A stretch of 64,000 nt of DNA from Methanosarcina flavescens. Its GTDB lineage: Archaea; Halobacteriota; Methanosarcinia; Methanosarcinales; Methanosarcinaceae. A program made the position numbers and the translations under genes. The notes under the pieces are model-generated. The model was given only the letters and a program-made list of their open reading frames with translations, had not been told where the DNA came from and searched no databases. Position 1 is the first letter of the stretch, and every line of letters begins with the position of its first letter. Positions 1 through 10,258 of this stretch are shown in pieces. Where the stretch lies: positions 248,001-312,000 of the forward strand of contig NZ_CP032683.1 of NCBI RefSeq assembly GCF_001304615.2, in the 5' to 3' direction.

Positions 1-2
1 AT

Positions 3-3000
3 GAGCTCGAAAAGCTAAAACATGAGCTCAACCAGTATGCCCTGTCCCTTGGAGAGCCTGCTGGAAATCTCTATCCCAGCCTCTATACCCTTTATGGCAT
101 AAGGGAGAAAACAAAGGCTTACTTCGAATCAAAAAACCTGAAAATGCCTGCTTATAAATTTCAAGAGCCCGAAACCTGGAAGCCTGAAGCCTGGACCGAT
201 GCAGAAACTGTTCTGGAGAAACTGGGTCAGGTACTTCCTTTTCTCGGTCCAGTTCGGAAAAATCCCTGGTATGGCTGCGAACCAGGGCTTGTACTGCCTT
301 CAGATCTCGGGGAAATCGAAGTCCTTATAGGCGAATGTGCTACAGCTTTTGAAGCCCTGGAAACAGCCATAAAAACATTTAATGACCTCTCTGCAACCTC
401 AAAACCTAGAACTCTAGAAGGAATTGAAACTGCAATCGAAGCCGCAAAGCTTCTAGGGAAAACAAAGCCCCTGCCTGAAAGAATGCTTCAGAATCCGGAG
501 TGGGAATCCGAAACCTCAAGAGCCGGGGCTGACGCTCTGCTTTCGAGCCTCAGGCAGTACATAGAGCTCAAGACTTTTGCAGAGAAAACCTTTAACCCTG
601 CAATTTTTGACCTTGATACCTCTAAATTCGAGGAGCTTTCCAGCAATCTCTTCAAGCTTTTAAACCCAAAATACAGGAAGCTCAGGAAAGAGATTTCAGC
701 CTGCTATCGTTCAGGAGCACCTTTGCGGGACAGCAAAATCCTTCTTGATCTTGCTTCGCTTTCTGAGTATGAGGCCTGCAGGCTGGAGCTTGAAAATTCG
801 AATGCAAAAGGTAAAAAGTATTTCGCAGATTACTGGAAAGGTTTAGAAAGCGATCCTGCTCTTCTTGAGGAGTACAGCCAGTGGGTAATTCCCTTCCGGA
901 AATACCAGAAAGAAGGTATTCTGACGGACAGAAGTTTCAAGCTTATAGCAGCCGGAATTGACAATACAGCTCTTGAATCGGCAGCCAACCGGGTGCTTGC
1001 CGCAAAGCAAGAGTTTCTGGAGTCACTTAATAAGGTTGGAATTCGAATAGGCGCGGATTTCAGCAAAATGTTTGGGCATGGCCTGGAAACTGTAAAACTG
1101 AGCCTGTTAAAATCCCGTATAATGAAATGGAAAAACGAAACTTCTTCCCTGATACTCTGGAGCCAGTATCTCGGATACCGACATACCTGTCTGGAAACAA
1201 AAGCAGCACCTATGATAGAGGATCTTGAGTCCGGAAAACTTGATGTCTCTGATGCGATTCCTGCTTTTGAAGGCAACTACGCCGAGATCCTCCTGAACCG
1301 AGCCTTCAGGGAGAGGCCTGCGCTCTCTACTTTCATCCGTGAACTGCACGAAAGTAAACTTGGAAAGTTCAGGGAACTTGACAAAAAAGTGCTTCTGGAA
1401 AACCAAAGAAGGGTAATATGTTTGGCTTATGAAGAAGCCCCAAAATTGAATTCAGGCGCTTCAAGGGCTTCGGAAGCAGGCATTTTACTCAATGAGTTCA
1501 ACCGGAAAAGAGGGCATATGCCTATCCGTACCCTTATGAAGAAAGCAGGTGGCATTATTCAGAAGATCAAGCCCTGTTTCCTGATGAGCCCGCTTTCCAT
1601 TGCACAGTATCTTGACCCCAGAAGCACCCGTTTTGATGTGATCATCTTTGACGAAGCAAGTCAGGTCAGACCCGAAGATGCAGTTGGAGCTCTCCTGCGC
1701 GGAAAGCAGGTCGTGGTAATGGGAGACTCAAAGCAGCTTCCTCCAACAGAGTTTTTCGATACTGTGCTCGCTCCTGAGAGTGAGCCAGATGACTATACTG
1801 CAGCCGGGGATATGGAAAGCATCCTGAATGTCTGCAAACGCAGCTTCCCGGTAAAGACCCTGCGCTGGCACTACAGGAGCAGGCATGAATCCCTAATCGC
1901 GATTTCAAATCAGGAATTCTACGATAACCAGCTCTATGTTTACCCTTCGCCAATGCAAAAAGACGAAAAGCTCGGGCTGAAGTTCGTGCACCTTCCGGAT
2001 GCGGTTTATGACAGGGGTAAAAGCGGAGTTAATCGGTTAGAAGCAAGAGCCGTTGCAAGGGCAGTTCTCGAACACTTCTGCAGGTATCCCGACAAAAGCC
2101 TCGGTGTAGGGACTTTTAATGTGAAACAGCAGGAAGCCATCCAGGAAGAAATCGAGGCCTTGCTAAAAGTAAATCCGGGATTTGACCTGAATTCAGTAAA
2201 TGAGAAAGGAGAGCATTTCTTCGTTAAGAATCTCGAAACTATACAGGGCGATGAAAGGGATGTTATATTTCTGAGTGTGGGTTTCGGCTTTGATGGCAAC
2301 CGAAAGCTTTCTCTTAATTTCGGTCCCCTTAACCGTGAAGGAGGGGAAAGACGCCTCAATGTTCTTATTACACGCGCCAGGGAGAAATGCGTTGTTTTCT
2401 CAAACTTTACATCAAGGGATTTGAATCTGGAAGAAAATTCGTCTTTCGGGCTCCGAGCCCTAAAAGTCTTCCTTGAGTTTGCAGAGAGCGGCAGGCTTCT
2501 CTCATCTGCATGCAGTAGGGAGACCCTCGATTTGCCTTTCGAAGAAGCAGTTTTTGCTTTCCTGGCAGAAAATGGCTTCGAAGTCCACAGGCAGATCGGC
2601 TGCGCAGGTTACAGGCTCGACCTTGCAGTCCCTGACCCTGTTCAATCAGGACACTATGTGCTTGGGATAGAGTGTGACGGAGCAGATTATTATTCCCTGC
2701 ATGTTGCACGGGATCGCGATCGTCTGCGCCAGCAGGTACTTGAAGGGCTTGGCTGGAAGATCTACAGAGTCTGGTCAACGGACTGGTACCTGCATCCGAA
2801 AGAAAGCAGGGAAAAGCTGCTTGAAGCTGTAGGAGGAGCTGTAGAACAGGCAAAGCAACAGGCAAAATCCGAAACCATACCCGAAACTCCTGCTATAAAC
2901 GAGCCATCTTCCTGGGCTGAACCCTTAAATCACACTCCTGCAGGAAAGTTTTCGGATTCCCCTGAAAATCCGGTTTTATTCTCTGTTTCGGCTTTGCCTG

Positions 3001-4145
3001 CAGAAAGTAATGAAAATACAGGCAGTGAGGAACTTGAAACTGGGTTTTTTGACCGAAGCTCCCTTTCAGAATCTTTCGAAGCCGAACTTCTTCCCGAGAC
3101 TTCCTTTGGAACCGAAGTTGAAGAGCCTTATTCAGGCGCATATTTCAAACTGGAAGAAGGGCTTACTGCCCCTTCAGGTAAGGACTTTCTGCCAGAGATG
3201 ACTTCAAGGGCAGAGTCACTGGCTAAGGTTGCCGACGCAAACTCACGCAAGAAGCCTGTGAGAAGGTCAGGAAAATCAAAACTTCTTAGATTTAATGCAG
3301 ATCCTCGCTCGGACGAAGACGGAACTGAACTCATACCCGAGCCTGAGCCTGAGAAAGTAAGTTTCTTCCAGGCTTATCCTGAGATTGATTTCAGTTCAGT
3401 TCCCGAGAAAAAAAAGAAGCGCAGGCGACTTAATGAGTTTGCTTATATCTACGGTTCGGGAGGTTATTTTGAATCCGAGCCTGAATTAGAAGATGACTAT
3501 CCGGAAAACGGCAGTTTTTCAGATGAAGACGGGAGTTACCCTGACAAAAATAAAAACGAGCCTGAAAAACAATCTGGGAAAGACAATTCACTAGAAGCGA
3601 TGGTACCCCTTTACCGGGCCTGCCTTTCCTCAGGACTTCCGCAATCCAGCAATCTTTCTGAGGTTTCCGATAGGCAGCTTGAGGAAGCAATTATAAGGAT
3701 TGTAGCATGTGAGGGTCCTATTCATGCAGAACTCCTACCGCAGCGGATAAAGTCGCATACAGGAATTCCCCGCATGCTCGGGAAGATAAAGCAGCGGATA
3801 TATGATGCTGCGGATACTGCCGAAAATTCCGGGAAAATTCGAGTAAAAGGCGAGTTTTACTGGCCGGTTTCGGAACCTGCCTGTCTCCTGCGCAGACGTG
3901 CTGGAGACGCACCTGCAAAAATCGAATGGATCTGCGACGAGGAAATAAAAGAAGCTATTCATTTTGTCCTGAACAGCCAGTATTCAACCCCACTTGAAGA
4001 TCTTATTGTCCAGACCTCAAGGGTTCTCGGGATAAAAACTACCCGCAAAAATACCTCGGAAAGAATTGAAAAACTTATCCTTTCAGGAATCGAGGATAGC
4101 GAACTGACAGTTCTGCCCAATAAAATGATCTATTTTGCAGAATGA
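3..4145 (+). CDS. DUF4011-type superfamily 1 helicase with Vsr-like nuclease and DUF3320 domains (5' truncated)
   Basis: The reading frame is open from base 3, so the ATG at 144 is internal and the true start lies left of the window. The visible part holds the second half of an SF1 (DNA2/NAM7-like) helicase: a DEAS Walker B motif near nt 1650, GDSKQLPP near 1723, a YRSRHE motif near 1873, and the LNVLITRARE motif near 2360. The Walker A motif must be off the edge. From about 2550 to 2790 follows a Vsr/MTES_1575-like endonuclease fold (GIECDG, then ARDRDRLRQ and YRVW). A Glu/Ser/Pro-rich, probably disordered linker spans about 2830-3600, then a DUF3320-like C-terminus. Such helicase-nuclease fusions are often suspected of DNA repair or phage defence; that role is inference here. 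The gene stands alone, convergent with pdaD. Confidence 0.88.
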   Translation, partial: ELEKLKHELNQYALSLGEPAGNLYPSLYTLYGIREKTKAYFESKNLKMPAYKFQEPETWKPEAWTDAETVLEKLGQVLPFLGPVRKNPWYGCEPGLVLPSDLGEIEVLIGECATAFEALETAIKTFNDLSATSKPRTLEGIETAIEAAKLLGKTKPLPERMLQNPEWESETSRAGADALLSSLRQYIELKTFAEKTFNPAIFDLDTSKFEELSSNLFKLLNPKYRKLRKEISACYRSGAPLRDSKILLDLASLSEYEACRLELENSNAKGKKYFADYWKGLESDPALLEEYSQWVIPFRKYQKEGILTDRSFKLIAAGIDNTALESAANRVLAAKQEFLESLNKVGIRIGADFSKMFGHGLETVKLSLLKSRIMKWKNETSSLILWSQYLGYRHTCLETKAAPMIEDLESGKLDVSDAIPAFEGNYAEILLNRAFRERPALSTFIRELHESKLGKFRELDKKVLLENQRRVICLAYEEAPKLNSGASRASEAGILLNEFNRKRGHMPIRTLMKKAGGIIQKIKPCFLMSPLSIAQYLDPRSTRFDVIIFDEASQVRPEDAVGALLRGKQVVVMGDSKQLPPTEFFDTVLAPESEPDDYTAAGDMESILNVCKRSFPVKTLRWHYRSRHESLIAISNQEFYDNQLYVYPSPMQKDEKLGLKFVHLPDAVYDRGKSGVNRLEARAVARAVLEHFCRYPDKSLGVGTFNVKQQEAIQEEIEALLKVNPGFDLNSVNEKGEHFFVKNLETIQGDERDVIFLSVGFGFDGNRKLSLNFGPLNREGGERRLNVLITRAREKCVVFSNFTSRDLNLEENSSFGLRALKVFLEFAESGRLLSSACSRETLDLPFEEAVFAFLAENGFEVHRQIGCAGYRLDLAVPDPVQSGHYVLGIECDGADYYSLHVARDRDRLRQQVLEGLGWKIYRVWSTDWYLHPKESREKLLEAVGGAVEQAKQQAKSETIPETPAINEPSSWAEPLNHTPAGKFSDSPENPVLFSVSALPAESNENTGSEELETGFFDRSSLSESFEAELLPETSFGTEVEEPYSGAYFKLEEGLTAPSGKDFLPEMTSRAESLAKVADANSRKKPVRRSGKSKLLRFNADPRSDEDGTELIPEPEPEKVSFFQAYPEIDFSSVPEKKKKRRRLNEFAYIYGSGGYFESEPELEDDYPENGSFSDEDGSYPDKNKNEPEKQSGKDNSLEAMVPLYRACLSSGLPQSSNLSEVSDRQLEEAIIRIVACEGPIHAELLPQRIKSHTGIPRMLGKIKQRIYDAADTAENSGKIRVKGEFYWPVSEPACLLRRRAGDAPAKIEWICDEEIKEAIHFVLNSQYSTPLEDLIVQTSRVLGIKTTRKNTSERIEKLILSGIEDSELTVLPNKMIYFAE

Positions 4146-4311
4146 AAGATGTTTTCAAAGATTTCAGGAAATCCTGCATTTCTTAGGTTATCTTATTCTT
4201 GTTATCTTTCATTGTTTACCATGTTCCGGATGAAACAGTTTAGCCTTTCATGCACACAGGTGATAGATGAAATCGTCAGGATGATGGAAAAAAATTAAAA
4301 ATTTTTCGGGA

Positions 4312-4386
4312 TTGGGGCGATCTCTTCCAGCCTCGGATCTTTTATTAGATGGAGGAAGCTGGAATCTCTTCCCCTTAGCCCAATTA
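4312..4386. terminator. Large stem-loop between convergent genes
   Basis: A nested inverted repeat lies in the spacer between the helicase (+) and pdaD (-). The outer arms are ATTGGG and CCCAAT, the inner arms TTCCAGC and GCTGGAA, with a short loop. Its place at the 3' ends of two convergent genes suggests a bidirectional terminator or mRNA-end stabiliser. This is read from base pairing only. Confidence 0.5.
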
Positions 4387-4422
4387 AAAAATAACCCTTA
4401 ATTTATTTTCTTTAACTGATTT

Positions 4423-4968
4423 TTACTCTGTAATAAAGACCAGTGCAGCTACAACAGTAGTCCATTTTCCGTCCTTATCGCCGTTTGCGGTCTGGCAGAT
4501 GTGGGACGTATCGAAAATGTGCCCGCTTGCTTTGTAGACCTGCTCTCTCTCGTGCCAGGCCATTTCTGCATTAAATTCTATACCAAGGGTGGTTGCAAGC
4601 ATAGTTGCTGCCAGGTCTTCAGCATATTCTCCTGCAATAATTTCTTCTTCTCCAAAGGAGTGGTGTTCGGAGATGTACCCGTAGTTTTCTTCGTTTACAG
4701 GTACCGCAGTTCCTATAGCTGCAGCCATTAGACGATGAGGCTCGTTAGTATCGTTCCTTGCAAGTACACAATGGACAATGGTACCAGTTTTCAACTCTAA
4801 GAGTCCTTCTTCTCTGGGTACTATTTTGCAGTTGGGAGGTAGAATGCTTGAAACAGTTACAAGGTTGTATTTCTCGATTCTTGCATCCCTCAGCGCAAGT
4901 TCAAAGGATGCTAGTCTGTCTTTGTGTACCCCAGTACCCTTTGTCATAAATGCTTTTCTTGGGATCAT
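4423..4968 (-). CDS. pdaD: Pyruvoyl-dependent arginine decarboxylase
   Basis: Converts arginine to agmatine, the first step of archaeal polyamine synthesis. The 181-residue protein has the family layout: the proenzyme self-cleaves at a Ser-Ser pair (residues 40-41, within TVSSILPP), giving a short beta chain and an alpha chain capped by a pyruvoyl group. The later stretch with GYISEHHSFGE is also typical. An AAGGAG ribosome site sits six bases before the ATG. The gene is transcribed alone on the minus strand; the hydantoinase-like genes upstream of it are a separate unit. Function rests on strong family similarity. Confidence 0.93.
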   Translation of the reverse strand: MIPRKAFMTKGTGVHKDRLASFELALRDARIEKYNLVTVSSILPPNCKIVPREEGLLELKTGTIVHCVLARNDTNEPHRLMAAAIGTAVPVNEENYGYISEHHSFGEEEIIAGEYAEDLAATMLATTLGIEFNAEMAWHEREQVYKASGHIFDTSHICQTANGDKDGKWTTVVAALVFITE

Positions 4969-5157
4969 GTTAACTCCTTAAAGGGATTTTATGTGCCTGC
5001 TATGCGGGTTCCATTGTATAAGCAACCAATACACATAGACAGTTTAAGTTTTTCTAAAGTAGTAAACTGAACTATTGAGTTGATAGTTCTATCTTTCATC
5101 ACTCAAACGTACACCAGAGTTATGAACTTTATCCTATTGACTTCAGCTTTTAAAGAC

Positions 5158-7016
5158 CTAACACTTCAAATTAGAGGTGCAGTCCAGAGGGAAATTTGAT
5201 TCAGTTAGTTCTCTGAAGCCCTTATCGGATTTATCCTGTCCAGATAGAGCTTTTTCGTAGACATTGTAATTCGCAATTCCTTCAAAAATAAATTTCGTTT
5301 CCACTGGAATTTCACTTGCATGGATTTTTATATCTCTCTTTTCTACACTAACTGTAACCTGGTCAGGTAAAAATCCAGACTCAGCCATGTAATCAAAAAT
5401 CAGCTTTTTTCCAAATTCTTCAGCGAAATCCATGGCTTCATTCCTCATCACGAAATGCCTCCTTCCTGCAGGGGTATACACAAAAATACCTTTTGTCTTA
5501 AGGTCGTACTTAGACTCACTGTAAAGCGTGCGCACGGTTATCTCGACACGTTTTGTCCTTTTTCCTGCAAGAGCTCCGACCGCATTTCCAACATCTGAAT
5601 GCTCAGGAACAAGAATTTCGGCATCTATTAGCTTTCTCAGTTCGTTCACATAAGCTCTAGACGGGCCCCCCAGAAGGACAACAGGAATATCCACTTTAAA
5701 ACGACAGAAGAAATTACCTTCAAGCATTTTCCTAATCTCAGTCCTATCCACGCCTTTCATCAGAAAAGCAATTAGGTCTCCTGCCATGTTCCTGGCAAAG
5801 AGCTGCTTCACTTTCAAACAAAACTCGTGCCTGTCGATCCCTATGAAGTTTGCAAGTAATGTAGCTCCAATTTCAGAGGCTTCAATATTATATTCTGTAT
5901 ACTCTCCAAGTACATGCAGGGCATCCGTGGGTGTAAAACCGATTACCTGAACAAGGCGCTTCTGGATGAGAGAACCCATTACTCTCTTTGAAGGAAGGAT
6001 GTTTCGGTCCCAATAAATATCTTTGAGGGAAAGCGGTTCCTTTCCTATAAGAGCGAGAAGTTCTCCTTCCTCCCGGCTTAAATTAACAGGCCTCTGCTCT
6101 GTTCGGACAAAGAATTTTGCTGCCTGGATATGTTCATCCAGTTTGAGTCTGTCCGGAATCCAGCGTTTTTTCAGAGTGCTCAGGAAATCGGGATACATAA
6201 CTGCTGCCCTGCAGAGAGGAATAACCCGTCTGGGCCTATATTTATATTGCCGCCCTGCACCCAGATGTGGCTGTCCCCGCCCGTAGCCGAAGTCTCCATG
6301 CGAAACGCCCGGACTTTTGTCTGCCAACCGCCGACAACCTCTCCGGTTTCGCTAAGGTGAGGAAGCCCTTTCTGTATCAGTGATACATCGGTACTTGTCC
6401 CGCCGACGTCAATTACAGTGCAGGTCTCCTGCCCTGACAGATAGGAAGCTCCAAGAAGACTTGCTGCCGGGCCCGAGAAAACCGATTCTATGGGCTTTTT
6501 CAGAGCTTCATGCATACTTACCACCGAGCCGTCACAGCGGAGCATGGCTATTCTCGGGTTGAGCCCTCTGCTTTCGATCTCACTTACTACCGTCTTTAAG
6601 AAACCCTCTGCTACAGGCAGGAGTTGAGCATTCAGGTAGGCAGTTACTCCTCTTTCGTAAGCTCCAAGAGATTGGGCTAGCTCATGCCCACAGACAACAG
6701 GCAGCCCTGTAAGTTCCTGGATCAGGGTTTTTACGCGCAGTTCACGCTCAGGATTTCATACGCTGAAATAAGAAGAAACTGCAAAAGCTGAGACTCTGTC
6801 TTTTATTCCAAGCACGAATTTTTCTGCTGCCAGCAGGTCAAGAGGTATCACTTCCTCCCCATTACTGTCATGCCCTCCCTGTACCATGATGAAGTTTTCA
6901 ATTCCCGAATCTGAAGGGATTTCATAATTTCCTATAAGGATCAGTCCTACGGGATATCCTGTGTTTTCAAGTGTAGTCTGTGTTCAAGAATAAAAGCTGG
7001 ATGTAACAATCATATT
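5158..7016 (-). pseudogene. Decayed hydantoinase/oxoprolinase (HyuA-like), paralogue of the next gene
   Basis: The remnant aligns along most of its length with the intact gene at 7064-8986. Going 5' to 3' it has lost roughly the first 50-60 codons, including the ATP-binding GIDAGGTYTD segment. It then has in-frame TGA stops at 6986-6984 and 6758-6756; the second replaces a CGA Arg codon kept in the paralogue (FSVRNP). A one-base deletion near 6230 breaks the frame at NIGP-RRVIP. Downstream of that the C-terminal half reads cleanly (GFTPTDALHVLGEYT, PVVLLGGP) to the stop at 5158. All defects lie in one consistent frame, so three independent lesions plus an N-terminal deletion make a functional product very unlikely. 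UGA is a normal stop in Methanosarcina; only UAG is known to encode pyrrolysine. Confidence 0.92.
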
Positions 7017-7063
7017 GTTGCACTGTTTAAGGTAATAGAAGTGTTCCGGAAAATTTCCGGAAA

Positions 7064-8986
7064 TCAGACATTTGGCATCCCGACACCTACAAAAACAAGC
7101 TTTGTCTCTACAGGTATTGCTCCGGTTTCACTCAAAGAGATATCTTTTTTGCTGACTTCTATCTGAACCTGCCCTTTATCGAGACCTGATTCGGTCATAT
7201 ATTCCATGACAAGTCTTCTTCCAAGAGTGTCAGCATATTCCAGAGCCTCGGGATAACTTCCGAAGGTCTCCCTTCCCAGTGGGGAGAATAAAAGAACCAT
7301 TCTCTTCTTGTCTTTTGAATATATGCTTTTGATCAAGATTTCAAGCCTTTTTATACCCTTGCCCACAACAGCTCCGACTGCATTTCCTACCTTGGCATGT
7401 TCAGGGACTATAATCTCAGCATCAAGAATCTGCTTCAATTCTTTTATGTATGCGACTACTGGGCCTCCAATGAGCACTACAGGAATTTTCATCTTGAACT
7501 GCGTAAATTTGTCGGAAAGGAGGATTTTCTCGATTTCCTTCGGAGGCACATCCTTGAGAATAAAAGATACTAGGTTTAGAGCCATGTTCCGCGCAACATC
7601 TTTTTTTATCTGTTTGCAGAGATCGATATGGTCGGTCTGAGTATAGCGTTCCAGAAGTTTTGCTCCCACCTTTGAGGCTTCTCTATCCCAGGCTGTGTAC
7701 TCCCCGAGTACGTGAAGTGCGTCAGTTGGGGTAAAACCTATTGCCTGGATAAGTCGCTTCCTTAAGAGCGAATCAAGCAGGCCCGGTGAAAGCGTTTTCT
7801 GGGTCTCCCAGAAGATATCGTTAAGAGATGCCGGGAAATCCCCTATCCTGTCAAAGAGTTCCTTTTCAAGCTTTCCAAGGTCGGAAGGTTCGACCCCTGT
7901 CCTTACAAAAAACTTGGTGGGCTGCACATTTTCCTCAAGGCGCATAGTTCCAGGGATTCTTCCTTTTTTCAGGGTTTCGAGAAAACCCGGATATTTGACA
8001 GCTGCAACGCAGAGTGGAATAACTCGTCTTGGACCGATGTTTATTTTCATATTTCGGACCCAGATATGGCTGTCTCCTCCCATTGCCGAAGTTTCCATCC
8101 TGATAGCTTTAACCTTTGTCTGCCAGCCTCCGACTACAGCCCCGTCGGCACAGAGTTCAGGAAGCCCGTTTTCGAGCATGGAAACATCCGTACTTGTCCC
8201 GCCTACATCAATAACCGCACAGGTGCCAAGCCCTGAAAGGTGAGAGGCTCCTACAAGGCTTGCTGCAGGACCCGAAAAGATGGACTCGATTGGTTTTTCC
8301 AGAGCTTCGTTAATGCCCACGACCGAACCATCGCATTTGAGCATGAGCAGCCTCGAATCCATTCCCCGCCTGGAAATTTCTTCCCTGATTGAACGGATGA
8401 ACTGATTTGCAACAGGAATAAGCTGAGCATTCAGGTAGGCTGTAATCCCTCTCTCATAGGCTCCAAGGTCAAGAGAGAGTTCGTGCCCGCAGACCACAGG
8501 CATTCCGGTAAGCTCCTTAATGAGGGCTTTGACTGCCAGTTCATGGGCAGGGTTTCGAACACTGAAGTATGAAGAGACTGCAAAAGCCGAGACTTTGTCC
8601 TTAACCTTACGGACAAAGGCTTCCACAGCTTCCAGGTCAAGAGAAGTAAGTTCGGCTCCGTGGTGGTCGTGACCTCCTTTTACAATAGTATGGAACTCGA
8701 TATTCATTTTTTCCGGAACTTCGTAGTCTCCTACAAGAATCAAGCCTACAGGATAGCCATTTTTCTCAAGGATTGTGTTCGTTGCAAGCGTGGTTGAGAC
8801 TGAAACCATTTTTACATCTTTTAGATATCTTTCATCCAGCCCATCTATGGAGTTCCTTATTCCTGCAAGCAGGTCTGGATAGGTGGTAGGCGCCTTGCTC
8901 GAATCCATCACTTTGCCATCGGAATCCCGAATAATGATCGAATCTGTGTAGGTGCCTCCTGCGTCAATGCCCATGCTGTATTGCAT
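7064..8986 (-). CDS. Hydantoinase/oxoprolinase family protein (HyuA-like)
   Basis: A 640-residue protein of the HyuA/N-methylhydantoinase-A type, an ASKHA-fold ATPase family that opens hydantoin or 5-oxoproline-like lactam rings using ATP. The N-terminus has the phosphate loop GIDAGGTYTD. The mid-region shows FSGPAAS, VIDVGGTSTDVS and METSAMGGDSHIWV, and the C-terminal half GFTPTDALHVLGEYT and VVLIGGP. No HyuB partner is nearby, so the substrate is unknown; archaeal solo members may have other roles. The start follows an AGGAGG site. A degraded tandem copy lies just downstream, about 45 bases away, which suggests local duplication followed by loss. Confidence 0.88.
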   Translation of the reverse strand: MQYSMGIDAGGTYTDSIIIRDSDGKVMDSSKAPTTYPDLLAGIRNSIDGLDERYLKDVKMVSVSTTLATNTILEKNGYPVGLILVGDYEVPEKMNIEFHTIVKGGHDHHGAELTSLDLEAVEAFVRKVKDKVSAFAVSSYFSVRNPAHELAVKALIKELTGMPVVCGHELSLDLGAYERGITAYLNAQLIPVANQFIRSIREEISRRGMDSRLLMLKCDGSVVGINEALEKPIESIFSGPAASLVGASHLSGLGTCAVIDVGGTSTDVSMLENGLPELCADGAVVGGWQTKVKAIRMETSAMGGDSHIWVRNMKINIGPRRVIPLCVAAVKYPGFLETLKKGRIPGTMRLEENVQPTKFFVRTGVEPSDLGKLEKELFDRIGDFPASLNDIFWETQKTLSPGLLDSLLRKRLIQAIGFTPTDALHVLGEYTAWDREASKVGAKLLERYTQTDHIDLCKQIKKDVARNMALNLVSFILKDVPPKEIEKILLSDKFTQFKMKIPVVLIGGPVVAYIKELKQILDAEIIVPEHAKVGNAVGAVVGKGIKRLEILIKSIYSKDKKRMVLLFSPLGRETFGSYPEALEYADTLGRRLVMEYMTESGLDKGQVQIEVSKKDISLSETGAIPVETKLVFVGVGMPNV

Positions 8987-9440
8987 TTAAATGCCTCCTG
9001 TTCATTTTTTAGAATTGGGATTCTTTGTAATTTGGGGCGCATGAGATTAAATTGCGGAGATATATTTTATTTAAAAATATATAATAGTTGGTAGATGACT
9101 GGTAAGAGCAAGAAAAGAGTATGTGCAAGTTTGTCCAGATAGTTTATGAGCTTACTTTTTATTCGAGTTTCATATTTGAGCGACTATTAGAAAGATACTG
9201 CTATTTAAATATTAATATATTTATTAAATCATATTTGTTCGACTTAGAAATAAAAAGTCTATTTTATATCAAACTCAATGGTAAAAATAGAAAATTGAGA
9301 TTAAAATAAAATTTTTGTCAATTTATATATATAAAATTAAAATTTATTTCGTGTTTAGTCTCATTGACGAAAAAACTATATAACTTAAAGTTGTAGTTTT
9401 ATCATTTATAGAAACTAAGGTCAATTATTAGAGAAGATGG
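8987..9440. other. A+T-rich spacer
   Basis: This divergent spacer has AT-rich stretches around 9060-9090 (ATATATTTTATTTAAAAATATATAAT) that could hold the TATA box of the HyuA-like gene on the minus strand. A nominal reading frame at 9121-9309 is low-complexity AT-rich sequence with no ribosome site and is not accepted as a gene. Confidence 0.4.
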
Positions 9441-9623
9441 GTGAGAAAAAGAATGTGCGAGAATTGTGGATGTCAAACTGACTTTAGAACTTCATATACT
9501 TGTAGCCGGTGTGGAGAAAGCTTTTGTATCGATTGCCGTTTACCCGAATATCATAACTGTACAGAGTCGATTCCTAGAAAATGGAGCAATTATGTACAAA
9601 ATGTTAAAAAGTTAAGTATTTAA
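9441..9623 (+). CDS. AN1-like zinc finger protein
   Basis: A 60-residue protein whose first 40 residues form one zinc finger. The ligand spacing is C6-x2-C9-x11-C21-x2-C24-x4-C29-x2-C32-x5-H38-x-C40. This is the AN1 pattern (PF01428) except that the middle His is Cys; the following RLPEYHNC is also AN1-like. The start is GTG at 9441, or the ATG at 9453. AN1 fingers in eukaryotes act in ubiquitin and stress pathways; archaeal single-finger proteins have no assigned role. It stands alone in A+T-rich DNA. Confidence 0.72.
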   Translation: MRKRMCENCGCQTDFRTSYTCSRCGESFCIDCRLPEYHNCTESIPRKWSNYVQNVKKLSI

Positions 9624-10255
9624 CAAAAGTTTACAAAGTCAAGAATGGAAAGCAAATCATATGGAATATCTTTACAAGCACTGTGATATAATAAGGAATA
9701 GTAAACAGTTTCTAAATGTCGATAAAAATTTATTCGGTAACTACAGCCGGATCTGGTCTAAGCTTAGCAACTTTGGTTTTTTTTGGTTGAAAACCAAGTA
9801 TGATGGAAGTATGTAATATAACGCTTTAAAAAGTTTCATACTTCAATCTTTTTCATATAATTCAAAGCCATAGCTTATATTTTTTGATTTTTATCTTTTT
9901 CTTTTTACGACCTCAATGTGCCAGTACAATGCTCTTTTCTTATGAAAGATTATGTACCAATAATAAAATTTGTAAATTAGAGTTGAATTTTTATCTCAAA
10001 GAAGATTTGGCATTTAATTAAGTTTAAGACTTGATGCCTGCAAGCAATAATCAATAAATGGCATTAAACGACCTTCAATTAGTTCTAGATTTAGAATAAA
10101 CGTAAAACTAAAATATAATATACAATATAATTTCATATTTATATAAAAACATAATATTAAAATCTCCCCTTTAACATAAATTACTATGGCACATAAAGAT
10201 TTGACATTTGAAGTTTGAGATATGATTTCTAGAATAGCCTTTACAAACCGATAAG
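9624..10255. other. A+T-rich spacer with one doubtful small ORF
   Basis: No convincing gene. A 51-codon frame at 9661-9816 (MEYLYKHCDIIRNSK...) has no ribosome site and no recognisable similarity. The rest, especially 9830-10200, is strongly A+T-rich. Confidence 0.3.
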
Positions 10256-10258
10256 TTG

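Noticed and set aside
5158-7016. Recoding of UGA (selenocysteine) or programmed frameshift in the HyuA-like remnant
   Set aside because: There are two stops, a one-base deletion and a missing N-terminus, the Arg codon CGA is present in the paralogue, and no SECIS-like hairpin follows. Methanosarcina does not use selenocysteine as far as known; its recoded codon is UAG.
9121-9309. 62-residue ORF
   Set aside because: Low-complexity A+T-rich sequence with Phe/Ile/Lys/Leu bias and no ribosome site.
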